NCBI RefSeq assembly: GCF_000737245.1
Contig: NZ_JPQU01000031.1
Location: 1 to 64,000 of the forward strand
From: Pseudomonas syringae
GTDB lineage: Bacteria > Pseudomonadota > Gammaproteobacteria > Pseudomonadales > Pseudomonadaceae
Direction: 5' to 3'
DNA: 64,000 nt
In this document: positions 54,693 to 63,918 of the stretch, one piece after another
Numbering within the stretch: the stretch's first letter is position 1
Layout: every line of letters begins with the position of its first letter
The notes under the pieces: model-generated
Databases searched by the model: none
What the model was told of the DNA's origin: nothing
The model's input: the letters and a program-made list of their open reading frames with translations, nothing else
Translations under genes and position numbers: made by a program

Positions 54693-55913
54693 TCAGACCA
54701 CAGCTTTACCCGGCAACTGCCCATCCGCCCGGAACATCCCGCGAATGCCGCGCACCGCCTGGCGAATCCGGTCCTGATTTTCGATTAACGCAAAGCGCAC
54801 GTGATCGTCGCCGTATTCACCGAAACCTACACCCGGCGAGACACAGACCTTGGCTTCAGCCAGCAGCTTTTTGGCGAACTCCAGCGAACCGAGGTGGGCG
54901 TAGGCGGGTGGAATCTTGGCCCAGACGTACATCGACGCTTTCGGGTTTTCCACCATCCAGCCCAGTTCATGCAGACCTTTGACCAACACGTTGCGGCGCT
55001 GGCGATACTGCTCGGCGATGTCCAGCACACATTGCTGATCACCTTCCAGCGCCGCGATGGCTGCGACTTGTAGCGGGGTGAAGGTGCCGTAGTCGTGGTA
55101 GCTCTTGATTCGTGCCAGGGCGTTGACCAATTCCGGGTTGCCGACCATGAAACCGATGCGCCAGCCCGCCATGTTGTAGCTCTTGGACAGGGTGAAGAAT
55201 TCCACGGCGATGTCTTTGGCGCCCGGGACCTGCATGATCGACGGGGCTTTCCAGCCGTCGTAGACGATATCGGCGTAAGCCAGGTCGTGAACCACCAGTA
55301 CGTCGTACTGCTTGGCCAGCGCCACCACGCGCTCGAAGAAATCCAGTTCCACGCATTGTGCGGTGGGGTTGGACGGGAAGCCGAGGATCATCATTTTCGG
55401 CTTGGGGATCGAGCCGCGGATGGCTTTTTCCAGCTCGGCAAAGAAGTCCACGCCTGGAATCAGCGGCACCGAACGCACTTGCGCACCGGCAATCACGGCA
55501 CCGTAGATATGGATCGGGTAGCTTGGGTTTGGCACCAGCACCGTGTCGCCCTGATCGAGGGTGGCGAGCATTAAGTGCGCCAGGCCCTCTTTCGAGCCGA
55601 TGGTGACGATGGCCTCTTCTTCCGGGTCGATATCGACGTCGTAGCGTTTTTTGTACCAGTTGGAAATCGCCCGACGCAGACGCGGGATGCCACGCGAAGT
55701 CGAGTAGCCGTGAGTGTCTTCACGTTGGGCGACGGTAACCAGTTTTTCGACGATATGCGGTGGGGTTGGCCCGTCGGGGTTGCCCATGCTCAGGTCGATG
55801 ATGTCTTCACCACGGCGGCGAGCGGCCATTTTCAGCTCGGCGGTGATATTGAAAACGTACGGGGGGAGTCGATCGATACGCGCAAAACGGCGCGGCGAAG
55901 GTAAGTCTGCCAT
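54693..55913 (-). CDS. alaC: Glutamate-pyruvate aminotransferase (alanine synthesis)
   Basis: A 406-residue class I PLP aminotransferase. The ATG at 55913 gives [20 protein letters not shown]; 84 longer in-frame codons upstream include REP sequence. It is closely similar to E. coli AlaC over its length. Conserved segments include [19 protein letters not shown] near 39, [18 protein letters not shown] near 277 and the PLP lysine in [17 protein letters not shown] near 240. It makes alanine from pyruvate and glutamate. A terminator and the glyA leader follow. Confidence 0.95.
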   Translation of the reverse strand: MADLPSPRRFARIDRLPPYVFNITAELKMAARRRGEDIIDLSMGNPDGPTPPHIVEKLVTVAQREDTHGYSTSRGIPRLRRAISNWYKKRYDVDIDPEEEAIVTIGSKEGLAHLMLATLDQGDTVLVPNPSYPIHIYGAVIAGAQVRSVPLIPGVDFFAELEKAIRGSIPKPKMMILGFPSNPTAQCVELDFFERVVALAKQYDVLVVHDLAYADIVYDGWKAPSIMQVPGAKDIAVEFFTLSKSYNMAGWRIGFMVGNPELVNALARIKSYHDYGTFTPLQVAAIAALEGDQQCVLDIAEQYRQRRNVLVKGLHELGWMVENPKASMYVWAKIPPAYAHLGSLEFAKKLLAEAKVCVSPGVGFGEYGDDHVRFALIENQDRIRQAVRGIRGMFRADGQLPGKAVV

Positions 55914-56033
55914 GGAGGCCTCAGATACGTAAGCGCCCGGAACCGTCCGAGCGACGTTGGCCACTGCGGTGGCCAGCGCAGAAGATAAGGGCGCTGATGG
56001 CTTTTTGTCTAGATGGATTTTCGGGGATCTGAT

Positions 56034-56122
56034 TTGTCGGAGCGCGCTTGCCCGCGATGCGATTTCAGTCCCAGCATTTTTGTTGTCTTTGCGGACGTCA
56101 TCGCGGGCAAGCGCGCTCCTAC
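56034..56122. repeat. REPIN, family D
   Basis: TGTCGGAGCGCGCTTGCCCG arm (one A-to-C change) and a full complement arm, between the traX-type gene and alaC. Confidence 0.88.
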
Positions 56123-56136
56123 AGGTGTTGCTCCAG

Positions 56137-56883
56137 CTAAATCGCGAGTAATTCCCGCAACCCAAGCAGCATGAGGAAGTGCAGCGGATAAATCGCGTAC
56201 GCCCAGCGGCGCATGGGCTTCACGGGGAAATCAGGACGACGGCGCAGCAAGGCCATGCCGAGCATGGGTGCGAACAGGCAGGCGAGCATCGAACCGATGG
56301 AGATCGGATCACCCCACGCCGCCCCGGCGAACATTTGCGGCCAGGCGTTGCCCGCCAGGCACACCACGCCCGGCAGTATGGCCAGCCAGAGCGGCCGTTC
56401 CAGCACCAACAGAAACGCCAGGGGCAGCAACGCCCCAAAAGCACCAAACATCAGGTATTTGTGGAAAACCGCAGCGATCAGCAATGAAGCAAGCGCCATT
56501 ACCCGAGTAACCGGCAAGCGATGTCGCCAGCCCTGGGCGATCAGCAGGCCCAGCACCAGCGTGGGCAAGACATTGAGCGTATTGGCCTCCTGGCCCATGT
56601 ACAGCCGATACGGAATCTCTGCGACTACGGCGAACAGCAGCATCCAGGCCAGATAACGCCACTGCACCCGAGGCTCGGAAAATAGCGCCGACTTGCGTCC
56701 AAGATTCACCGCAATCGCCAGGCAGAACCAGGGGAAAGCCAAGCGCCCCGGCACGTACAAAAAATTCACAGACCAGCCCACATAGCGCAAATGGTCCAGC
56801 ACCATGCTCAGCATGGCCAGCCACTTGAGCAGGTCCAGCGCCTTGTCGCGTCCGGGCAGGTAAGGCGGGTTAGACAGGTCCAT
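56137..56883 (-). CDS. TraX-family integral membrane protein
   Basis: A 248-residue protein from ATG 56883 with AGGAG five bases upstream. It has seven or eight membrane segments. The TraX/acyltransferase-3-like pattern starts with [20 protein letters not shown] near 14-33, followed by [20 protein letters not shown] and [20 protein letters not shown]. TraX is needed for N-acetylation of F-pilin in plasmids; chromosomal relatives have unknown acceptors. No plasmid genes are near, so a conjugation role is not implied. Confidence 0.85.
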   Translation of the reverse strand: MDLSNPPYLPGRDKALDLLKWLAMLSMVLDHLRYVGWSVNFLYVPGRLAFPWFCLAIAVNLGRKSALFSEPRVQWRYLAWMLLFAVVAEIPYRLYMGQEANTLNVLPTLVLGLLIAQGWRHRLPVTRVMALASLLIAAVFHKYLMFGAFGALLPLAFLLVLERPLWLAILPGVVCLAGNAWPQMFAGAAWGDPISIGSMLACLFAPMLGMALLRRRPDFPVKPMRRWAYAIYPLHFLMLLGLRELLAI

Positions 56884-56930
56884 GATTCTCCTGGTTATCG
56901 GGATGTTCCTCGGTCTATCAGTCGACAACC

Positions 56931-57018
56931 CTGTAGGAGCGCGCTTGCCCGCGATGGCGTCAAGTCAGTCAGAAATTTTTCGTCTGATGTACCCAATCGC
57001 GGGCAAGCGCGCTCCTAC
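56931..57018. repeat. REPIN, family D
   Basis: CTGTAGGAGCGCGCTTGCCC arm and complement between the divergent traX-type and ltaE genes, an unusual upstream location for a REPIN. Confidence 0.9.
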
Positions 57019-57106
57019 GGTAGTTGATTTGCAGTCAGTCAGCGGATGACCAACCGCACCGATCTTCGCTACAGTGCGCCACATAATCAATGACAAGGAT
57101 TCGGTT

Positions 57107-58147
57107 ATGACCGACAAGAGCCAGCAGTTTGCCAGTGATAACTATTCGGGCATCTGCCCTGAAGCCTGGGCTGCGATGGAACAGGCTAACCACGGCCACC
57201 AGCGCGCCTATGGCGATGACGAATGGACCGCGCGGGCTTCCGATCAATTCCGCAAGTTGTTTGAAACAGATTGCGAAGTGTTCTTTGCTTTCAACGGCAC
57301 AGCAGCCAACTCCCTGGCGCTGTCCTCACTGTGCCAGAGTTATCACAGCGTCATCTGCTCCGAAACCGCCCACGTCGAGACTGATGAATGCGGCGCGCCG
57401 GAATTTTTCTCCAACGGCTCCAAGCTGCTCACCGCCCGCAGCGAAATGGGCAAGCTGACGCCTGAGTCGATCCGCGAAGTGGCGCTCAAGCGTCAGGACA
57501 TTCATTACCCCAAGCCGCGGGTCGTGACCTTGACCCAGGCTACTGAAGTGGGCAGCGTCTATCAGCCCGAGGAGCTGAAAGCCATCAGCGCCACCTGCAA
57601 GGAACTGAAACTGAATCTGCACATGGACGGCGCTCGTTTCGCTAATGCCTGTGCGTTCCTCGACTGTTCACCCGCCGAGCTGACCTGGAAGTCTGGCGTC
57701 GATGTGCTGTGCTTCGGTGGCACCAAAAACGGCATGGCGGTGGGCGAGGCGATCCTGTTCTTCAATCATGAGCTGGCTGAGGACTTCGATTACCGCTGCA
57801 AGCAGGCAGGGCAACTGGCGTCGAAGATGCGCTTTTTGTCTGCGCCCTGGGTTGGGCTTCTGGAAAACGACGCCTGGCTCAAACACGCCAACCACGCCAA
57901 CCATTGCGCGCAATTGCTGGCCAGGCTGGTGGAGGATATCCCTGGCGTCGAGCTGATGTTTCCGGTGCAGGCCAACGGCGTGTTTCTGCAACTGTCGGAA
58001 CCGGCCATCGCCGCACTGACCGCCAAGGGCTGGAGGTTCTACACCTTCATCGGCAACGGCGGGGCGCGTTTCATGTGCTCGTGGGACACCGAAGAAGCCC
58101 GCGTGCGGGAGCTGGCGGCTGATATTCGGTTGGTGATGGGGGCTTAA
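57107..58147 (+). CDS. ltaE: Low-specificity L-threonine aldolase
   Basis: A 346-residue PLP enzyme that cleaves threonine or allo-threonine to glycine and acetaldehyde. The start is ATG 57107 (MTDKSQQFASDNYSGICPEA), with AAGGA upstream. Key segments: FAFNGTAANSLALSSLCQSY near 61, ETAHVETDECGAPEFFSNGS near 85, LHMDGARFANACAFLDCSP near 171 and the PLP lysine in VLCFGGTKNGMAVGEAILF near 202. In P. aeruginosa this gene also lies near the betaine/sarcosine cluster and supplies glycine. Confidence 0.94.
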   Translation: MTDKSQQFASDNYSGICPEAWAAMEQANHGHQRAYGDDEWTARASDQFRKLFETDCEVFFAFNGTAANSLALSSLCQSYHSVICSETAHVETDECGAPEFFSNGSKLLTARSEMGKLTPESIREVALKRQDIHYPKPRVVTLTQATEVGSVYQPEELKAISATCKELKLNLHMDGARFANACAFLDCSPAELTWKSGVDVLCFGGTKNGMAVGEAILFFNHELAEDFDYRCKQAGQLASKMRFLSAPWVGLLENDAWLKHANHANHCAQLLARLVEDIPGVELMFPVQANGVFLQLSEPAIAALTAKGWRFYTFIGNGGARFMCSWDTEEARVRELAADIRLVMGA

Positions 58148-58178
58148 ATCGAAACGCGCTCCCTCAGGATGAACTCAT

Positions 58179-58274
58179 GACGTGGGACCGGCTTTAGCCG
58201 GGAAGGCGGTATTTCTGACGACCCATTATCAGTGACCGTCCCGCCCTCTTCCCGGCTGAAGCCGGTCCCACGTC
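58179..58274. repeat. REPIN, family B
   Basis: GACGTGGGACCGGCTTTAGC arm and complement (one mismatch, CTGAAG) downstream of ltaE. Confidence 0.9.
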
Positions 58275-58297
58275 GCCAGCCCACGCTTTATGCTGCT

Positions 58298-58391
58298 CTG
58301 TGGGAGCAAGCTTGCTTGCGAAGACTGCATTGAAGGCTCCAGATATATTCTGGATGTACCTGCCCCTTCGCGGGCAAGCCTCGCTCCAACA
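58298..58391. repeat. REPIN, hybrid of families A and C
   Basis: The left arm is CTGTGGGAGCAAGCTTGCTT GCGAAG (an A variant). The right arm is CTTCGCGGGCAAGCCTCGCT CCAACA (family C). The arms pair imperfectly. It lies between the convergent ends of ltaE and zapA, next to the previous REPIN. Confidence 0.82.
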
Positions 58392-58400
58392 AAGTCACTA

Positions 58401-58703
58401 TCAGCTCTGCGCAATCGTCTTCGAAATCACATCAACCGTCGCATCAATCTGCTGCAGGCAGCGGTCGAGTTCGATCTGGTGTTGTGCTTTGAGTTCGACT
58501 TGCTGCGAGCACAGGTTCAATGCTGCCAAGACCAGCAGGCGATCCCCGATCAGGCTGGGGTATTTGCGCTTGGTCTCGGCCAGTGAAGCGCGAAGCATGG
58601 CGGTGGCTTGTAGCAAGGACTGCTCCTCACCGGCCGGGGCCTTGATCGAATAGTCGTTGCCCAGAATCGAAACGACCGTCACCCCGTCTCCGTTGGTACT
58701 CAT
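58401..58703 (-). CDS. zapA: Cell division protein ZapA
   Basis: A 100-residue cytoplasmic protein that cross-links FtsZ filaments. The conserved N-terminal beta part is VTVVSILGNDYSIKAPAGEE, followed by the helix with LLQATAMLRASLAETKRKYP and the coiled-coil DRLLVLAALNLCSQQVELKA. It overlaps the upstream zapB-like gene by four bases (ATGA). The 6S RNA gene usually found downstream of zapA in Pseudomonas is not seen here. Confidence 0.93.
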   Translation of the reverse strand: MSTNGDGVTVVSILGNDYSIKAPAGEEQSLLQATAMLRASLAETKRKYPSLIGDRLLVLAALNLCSQQVELKAQHQIELDRCLQQIDATVDVISKTIAQS

Positions 58704-58933
58704 GCGCTGACAGCACTGGCGCTGGTAGCGCGGTCAACCAGGGCCTGAATGCGGGCGGCGGTGGCGCCTTGTTTCTCTTCTTGCTCCATCAGGCTCAATT
58801 GCAGACTGTCGTTGTCATCCTTGGCTTGGGCCAACTCGGCGCTGAGCTGTGTGTTCGTGGTTTGCAGTTGCTGGTTCTGTTGCACCAGATCGCTGACAAG
58901 TTGTTCCAACTGGCTTAGGGATGCTTCCAACAT
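58700..58933 (-). CDS. ZapB-like coiled-coil protein (TIGR02449 type)
   Basis: A 77-residue, almost wholly coiled-coil protein from ATG 58933 (MLEASLSQLEQLVSDLVQQN), with heptads through QLQTTNTQLSAELAQAKDDN. It pairs with zapA in Pseudomonas and probably acts with it at the Z-ring; this is known by association rather than from the sequence. An 11-codon longer frame is leader. Confidence 0.85.
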   Translation of the reverse strand: MLEASLSQLEQLVSDLVQQNQQLQTTNTQLSAELAQAKDDNDSLQLSLMEQEEKQGATAARIQALVDRATSASAVSA

Positions 58934-59256
58934 TTTGATTTCTCGAGCAAATTTCAACGGGCGCACACCTTAAAGAAAAGTCACTGCGCTTGCCAGGGTT
59001 TATCGGTGTTCAAGCCTTTGAACCTGGCGTTGCAGCGCTTTTCCATTTTTTGCAGGTAAGTGCATAAAGAGGCCCTGTTGACTGTGATTTATGGATCTGG
59101 TTCCTGCTGTTCGTCAGTCTGTGGGGGATATGGCGATTTGTCGCATACCGTTGGGCCGCTTTGACCTCAAGTCTGCAATCGAATGACCGATACCCATTTC
59201 TCTGTCAAGAAAACCTCCTGGTCGCACGGAACGCGCTCCAATACTCTGGAACCATC

Positions 59257-60882
59257 ATGTCATTACGAACAATGAATATTGCTCCCCGCGCGTTCCTCGG
59301 CTTTTCCCTGATCGGCGCGTTGATGTTGATCCTCGGCATATTTGCCTTGTCGCAGATGAGCAAGATCCGCGCCGCGGGCGATCAAGTCGCGCAGAACAAT
59401 GTGCCGAGCATTCAGAGCCTTGATGGCCTGACGGTCGCTGGCATCCGTATGCGGGTTCTTTCCTATCGCCTGCTAACCAACCGCGAGCCAGATGTTCAGG
59501 ATAAAACCATCGAACTGTTTGCCATGCGTAATAAGCAGATCCGCGATGCTCAGGCCGCCTATGAAAAACTGATCGAGTCCCCAGAAGAGCAAGCGGCGTA
59601 CGCCGATTATGTACGGCTGTTGGCTGACTACCGCCAGATTGAAGCGCGCCTGATCAGCCTGAGCCGTGCTGGCAATCTTGCGGACATGGCCAAGCTGCTC
59701 AATGGTGAATCCGTCAGCAACTCCGACCAGATGAACACGGTGTTGGCCAAACTTGCCGAGATCAACAGCAAACAGTTGACCATCACTAATCAGCAGGCCG
59801 CTAGCGAATATTCCTCAGCTTTCAACCTGGTGGTCGGCCTGCTGATCGTTGCCACCGCGCTGACCATGCTGTTCGCCTGGCTGCTGACCAACAGCATTAC
59901 CCGTCCGATTGCCTCGGCCCTCGAAGCCGCTGAAACCATCGCCGAAGGCAACCTGACGCGTCCGATCAAAGTTGACGGCACGGACGAAGCCGGTCGCTTG
60001 CTGTTGGCCATGCAGAAGATGCAGGAAAAACTGCGCGACACCTTGATGCGTATCTCCGGCTCGGCCACACAACTGGCTTCCGCTGCTGAAGAGCTGAACG
60101 CAGTCACCGACGAAAGCGCCCGTGGTCTGTCGCAACAGAACAATGAAATCGAACAAGCGGCTACTGCGGTCAACGAAATGACCAGCGCCGTGGAAGAAGT
60201 GGCCCGCAACGCGGTGAGCACTTCCGAAGCGTCGAAAAACGCCACGGCCTCGGCAGGCGACGGTCGTGATCTGGTTCAAGAAACCGTCAACGCCATCGAA
60301 CGCATGAGCGGTGATGTGCAGAGCACCGCGAACCTGATCGGCAACCTGGCGGAAGAATCCCGTGATATCGGCAAGGTGCTGGACGTGATTCGTGGTCTGG
60401 CGGATCAGACCAACCTGCTGGCGTTGAACGCAGCGATCGAGGCAGCCCGTGCCGGTGAAGCCGGTCGTGGTTTTGCCGTAGTGGCTGACGAAGTGCGGGC
60501 GTTGGCGCATCGCACCCAGCAGTCCACCAGCGAAATCGAACGCATGATCGGCAGCATTCAGGGTGGCACTGAACAGGCCGTGGGTTCCATGCGTAACAGC
60601 ACTGAACGCGCTGAATCAACGCTGAACATCGCCAAAGGCGCAGGACTGGCGCTGGACACCATCAACAGCGCCGTCGTGGAAATCAACGAGCGCAACCTGG
60701 TGATCGCCGCCGCAGCGGAAGAACAGGCCGCCGTGGCCCGTGAAGTGGACCGCAATCTGGTGAACATTCGCGACCTGTCGGCGCAGTCCTCCAACGGCGC
60801 TTCCCAGACCAGCGCGGCCAGCGGTGAGTTGACGCGCCTGGCGGTTGATCTGAACAGCATGGTTTCAAGGTTTAGTTTGTAA
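59257..60882 (+). CDS. Methyl-accepting chemotaxis protein
   Basis: A 541-residue chemoreceptor from ATG 59257 ([20 protein letters not shown]). The first membrane helix is about 12-33, then a four-helix-bundle ligand domain (4HB_MCP type, about 35-185), the second helix about 190-212 ([20 protein letters not shown]), HAMP (about 213-265) and the signalling domain with its hairpin tip [20 protein letters not shown] followed by [20 protein letters not shown] near 388-430. There is no CheR-docking pentapeptide at the end (MVSRFSL). The ligand is not evident from the sequence; proximity to the betaine genes is suggestive only. Confidence 0.95.
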   Translation: MSLRTMNIAPRAFLGFSLIGALMLILGIFALSQMSKIRAAGDQVAQNNVPSIQSLDGLTVAGIRMRVLSYRLLTNREPDVQDKTIELFAMRNKQIRDAQAAYEKLIESPEEQAAYADYVRLLADYRQIEARLISLSRAGNLADMAKLLNGESVSNSDQMNTVLAKLAEINSKQLTITNQQAASEYSSAFNLVVGLLIVATALTMLFAWLLTNSITRPIASALEAAETIAEGNLTRPIKVDGTDEAGRLLLAMQKMQEKLRDTLMRISGSATQLASAAEELNAVTDESARGLSQQNNEIEQAATAVNEMTSAVEEVARNAVSTSEASKNATASAGDGRDLVQETVNAIERMSGDVQSTANLIGNLAEESRDIGKVLDVIRGLADQTNLLALNAAIEAARAGEAGRGFAVVADEVRALAHRTQQSTSEIERMIGSIQGGTEQAVGSMRNSTERAESTLNIAKGAGLALDTINSAVVEINERNLVIAAAAEEQAAVAREVDRNLVNIRDLSAQSSNGASQTSAASGELTRLAVDLNSMVSRFSL

Positions 60883-60896
60883 GACTGTCGGCATAA

Positions 60897-60994
60897 CGAC
60901 GTGGGACCGGCTTTAGCCGGGAAGACCCTATTCCTGACACAGAAAATGTATCGGATGTACTGGCCTCTTCCCGGCTAAAGCCGGTCCCACGTCG
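60897..60994. repeat. REPIN, family B
   Basis: CGACGTGGGACCGGCTTTAG arm and complement between the convergent ends of the chemoreceptor gene and gbcB. Confidence 0.9.
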
Positions 60995-61025
60995 CTTGCC
61001 CTCATCGCTTATATCGCTCGGGCGA

Positions 61026-62126
61026 TTAATACTCGATCTGCACATCCCCCTTCGGAATACTGCAGCACGACAGGATGTAGCCCTCGGCTTCGTCTTCTTC
61101 GGTGATGCCGCCGTTGTGCTCCATTTCCACTTCGCCGCTGAGCTTCATCACCTTGCAGGTCCCGCAGATGCCCATGCCGCAGGCTTTGGGGATCATCAGG
61201 CCGAGTTTGGCGGCTGCGGCGTGGACGGTTTCGCCCGGTGCCACGCGGATGCTCTTGCCAGTGTCGGTGAATTCCACCTGATGCAGTTCCGAGGCGGCGA
61301 TTTCAGGCGCTTCGGCGGCGATTTCGGCTTGCTCCACGGCATCGGCGCGGGCTTCCGGCGGTGTCGCGCCGAAGGATTCTTCATGGTATTGCGCCATGTT
61401 GAAGCCATTGGTCTGCAGCAGACGCTTGACCGCGGTCATGTACGGCGTGGGCCCGCAGCAGAATACTTCGCGTTCCATGAAATCCGGAACCATCAGCTCC
61501 AGCATCTTCTGATTCAGATAACCCCGATAACCGGCCCAAGGCTCGCCCAGACCATGCTTCTCGCAGATCAGGTGCAGGCTGAAGTTATCGATTCGCGACG
61601 CCATGTGTTCCAGCTCGCGGTGGTAGATGATGTCTTTCGGTGAGCGGGCACTGTGGACGAACACCATGTCTACATTTGCGTTGGTGTCGTAGAACCAGCG
61701 CGCCATGGACATAACCGGGGTGATGCCGACGCCGCCGCTGAGGTAGAGGATTTTCGGGTTTGGGAAATCAATGGCGTTGAACAACCCAACCGGCCCGTGC
61801 ACCGCCAGCTCCTGGCCCTCGTGCAGGTTGTCGTGCAGATAGTTGGAGACTTTGCCACCCGGCACCCGCTTGATGGTGACCGAGAAGCTGTAGGGCACCG
61901 AGGGCGAACTGGAAATGGTGTACGAGCGCATCACTGGCACGCCTTCGATTTCCAGCTCCAGAGTCACGAACTGACCGGGCTTGAAGAAGAACATGATCGG
62001 CTGGTCAGCCATGAAACAGAAGGTGCGCACGTCCCAGGTTTCCTGGATCACTTTGACGACGCGAACCAAGTGGCGGCCGTTGGCCCATGTCTGGGTATTT
62101 ACCGGGCTCAGGAAACTTTGGGACAT
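61026..62126 (-). CDS. gbcB: Glycine betaine demethylase, ferredoxin-reductase subunit
   Basis: A 366-residue flavin/2Fe-2S protein that passes electrons from NAD(P)H to GbcA. The N-terminal FAD domain has VPVMRSYTISSSPSVPYSFS near 70 and the NAD domain has ILYLSGGVGITPVMSMARWF near 127. The C-terminal plant-type 2Fe-2S domain has cysteines in KACGMGICGTCKVMKLSGE and the final SCC segment. It is divergent from gbcA with 318 bases between. The pair converts glycine betaine to dimethylglycine. Confidence 0.94.
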   Translation of the reverse strand: MSQSFLSPVNTQTWANGRHLVRVVKVIQETWDVRTFCFMADQPIMFFFKPGQFVTLELEIEGVPVMRSYTISSSPSVPYSFSVTIKRVPGGKVSNYLHDNLHEGQELAVHGPVGLFNAIDFPNPKILYLSGGVGITPVMSMARWFYDTNANVDMVFVHSARSPKDIIYHRELEHMASRIDNFSLHLICEKHGLGEPWAGYRGYLNQKMLELMVPDFMEREVFCCGPTPYMTAVKRLLQTNGFNMAQYHEESFGATPPEARADAVEQAEIAAEAPEIAASELHQVEFTDTGKSIRVAPGETVHAAAAKLGLMIPKACGMGICGTCKVMKLSGEVEMEHNGGITEEDEAEGYILSCCSIPKGDVQIEY

Positions 62127-62444
62127 GCTGTATCTCCACGGCCGACTACCGGCCTCATGATGCGGATTCTGCGTAAGGCGCAGGACCTTGACTTGCCTAC
62201 CAGCGACATCGGCGTACTTATCGCGACCAGCCCCCAGTTACCGGGGTTGGCGCGTCGGGAACGGATTCGGCCATGTCGCCCATGGATAAGGTTCGCTCCT
62301 CGCTCACCTCCACACTCGCCACTAAATGTTTACCAAAAAGCATGAATGGCAAAACAACCGCCGTCTTGCGTGCCAACCGCCACAAAGAACCGTATTAGCC
62401 ACATTCGCCGACCATAAACCGTATGGTCATGAGGACTACAAAAG
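62127..62444. other. Divergent gbcA-gbcB control region
   Basis: 318 bases without a gene. It contains ATGTCG-type motifs at 62273-62278 (plus) and 62204-62209 (minus). An inverted repeat GACCAT...ATGGTC lies at 62410-62428 just before gbcA. GbdR, the betaine-responsive AraC-type activator of P. aeruginosa, would be expected to bind in such a region, but I cannot define the sites. Confidence 0.5.
62410..62428. repeat. Inverted repeat in the gbcA leader
   Basis: GACCAT-AAACCGT-ATGGTC, six perfect pairs, ending 16 bases before the gbcA start. Possible operator or 5'-end hairpin. Confidence 0.35.
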
Positions 62445-63743
62445 ATGGACGTCACCGCAACCTTGAGCTTGGGCGATCCGCTGGAACCGGCACGTAAGGC
62501 CACCGCCGAAATGCTGCAGAACCGTGAGCGCACTTATTCGCTGCCACAACCGTTCTACAGTGATGAGCGGCTGTTTGAAATCGACATGCAGGAAATCTTC
62601 CACAAGGAGTGGCTGATTGCGGGGATGACGGCGGAAATTCCGGCCAAGGGCAACTACATGACCCTGCAGATCGGCAAGAATCCGGTCCTGGTGGTGCGCG
62701 GTGCAGACGGTTCGGTCAATGCGTTTCATAACGTCTGCCGCCATCGCGGGTCGCGCCTGTGCACCAAGGAAAAGGGCAAGGTTGCCAAGCTGGTCTGCCC
62801 ATACCACCAGTGGACTTACGAGCTGGATGGTCGCCTGCTGTTCGCCGGCACCGAGATGGGTGACGACTTCGACATGAAGAACTTCAGCCTCAAGCCGATC
62901 AACGTGAAGACGGCGGGCGGTTACATCTTCATCAGCCTCGCTGAAAACCCGCCAGCCATCGACGAGTTCCTGCAAACCCTCAAGCACTACATGGAACCGT
63001 ACGACATGGAAAACACCAAGGTGGCGGTGCAAACCACCTTGATGGAAAAGGCCAACTGGAAGCTGGTGCTGGAAAACAACCGCGAGTGCTACCACTGCAA
63101 CGCATCGCACCCGGAACTGTTGAACACGTTGTTGGAATGGGATGACGTCACCGATCCGCGTGCTACCCAGTCGTTCAAGGATCACGTGGCCGAGTCAGCC
63201 GCAGCCTGGGACGCCGAGAAGATTCCGTATGCCCACGCCAGCTTCGGCCTGCGCAACCGTATCGTGCGCATGCCGCTGCTCAAGGGCACCGTGTCCATGA
63301 CCATGGACGGCAAGCCTGGCAGCAACAAACTCATGGGCCGGATCAAGAACCCGGACCTGGGATCGATGCGCATCCTGCACCTGCCGCACTCGTGGAACCA
63401 CTGCATGGGCGATCACATCATCGTGTTCACGGTGTGGCCGATCAGCGCTCAGGAAACCATGGTCAGCACCAAATGGCTGGTGCACAAGGACGCCGTTGAA
63501 GGCGTGGACTACGACGTTGCGCGTCTGCGTGAAGTCTGGGACGCGACCAACGATCAGGACCGTCGCCTGGCCGAAGAAAACCAGCGCGGCATCAACTCCA
63601 GCGCCTACCAGCCAGGCCCGTACTCCAAGACTTATGAGTTCGGCGTGGTCAACTTCATCGACTGGTACAGCGCCCGAATGCTGGAAAACATGGGCGCCGA
63701 GCCTGCGCCATATTTGAAGGGTGTGGCGGTTAATCACGAGTGA
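62445..63743 (+). CDS. gbcA: Glycine betaine demethylase, Rieske oxygenase subunit
   Basis: A 432-residue Rieske non-haem iron oxygenase that removes one methyl group from glycine betaine as formaldehyde, giving dimethylglycine. The Rieske cluster ligands are Cys and His in NVCRHRGSRLC (near 98) and LVCPYHQWTYE (near 117). The catalytic iron ligands lie in LENNRECYHCNASHPELL near 206-225 and a downstream Asp. It starts at ATG 62445 after GAGG. The product needs DgcAB, which is not in this window, before soxBDAG can act. Confidence 0.95.
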   Translation: MDVTATLSLGDPLEPARKATAEMLQNRERTYSLPQPFYSDERLFEIDMQEIFHKEWLIAGMTAEIPAKGNYMTLQIGKNPVLVVRGADGSVNAFHNVCRHRGSRLCTKEKGKVAKLVCPYHQWTYELDGRLLFAGTEMGDDFDMKNFSLKPINVKTAGGYIFISLAENPPAIDEFLQTLKHYMEPYDMENTKVAVQTTLMEKANWKLVLENNRECYHCNASHPELLNTLLEWDDVTDPRATQSFKDHVAESAAAWDAEKIPYAHASFGLRNRIVRMPLLKGTVSMTMDGKPGSNKLMGRIKNPDLGSMRILHLPHSWNHCMGDHIIVFTVWPISAQETMVSTKWLVHKDAVEGVDYDVARLREVWDATNDQDRRLAEENQRGINSSAYQPGPYSKTYEFGVVNFIDWYSARMLENMGAEPAPYLKGVAVNHE

Positions 63744-63805
63744 TCCGGTAGCGTAACTCCTGTTGGGAGTAGGCCTGCTCCCGCAGTTGTAGGTGTAACT
63801 CGATT

Positions 63806-63898
63806 CTGTGGGAGCGAGCTTGCTCGCGAATAGGCCAGTACATCCACTACATCTTTGGAGCCCTGACCTTTGTCTTCGCAAGCAAGCTTGCTCCCACA
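63806..63898. repeat. REPIN, family A variant, first copy
   Basis: The left arm is CTGTGGGAGCGAGCTTGCTC GCGAA. The right arm TTCGCAAGCAAGCTTGCTCC CACAG contains two G-to-A type changes against the usual arm. Confidence 0.88.
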
Positions 63899-63918
63899 GT
63901 TGTAGGTGTAACTCGATT

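Noticed and set aside
58967..59256. 6S RNA upstream of the zapB-like gene
   Set aside because: No long interrupted hairpin with an open central bubble is apparent, and the usual location is downstream of zapA.
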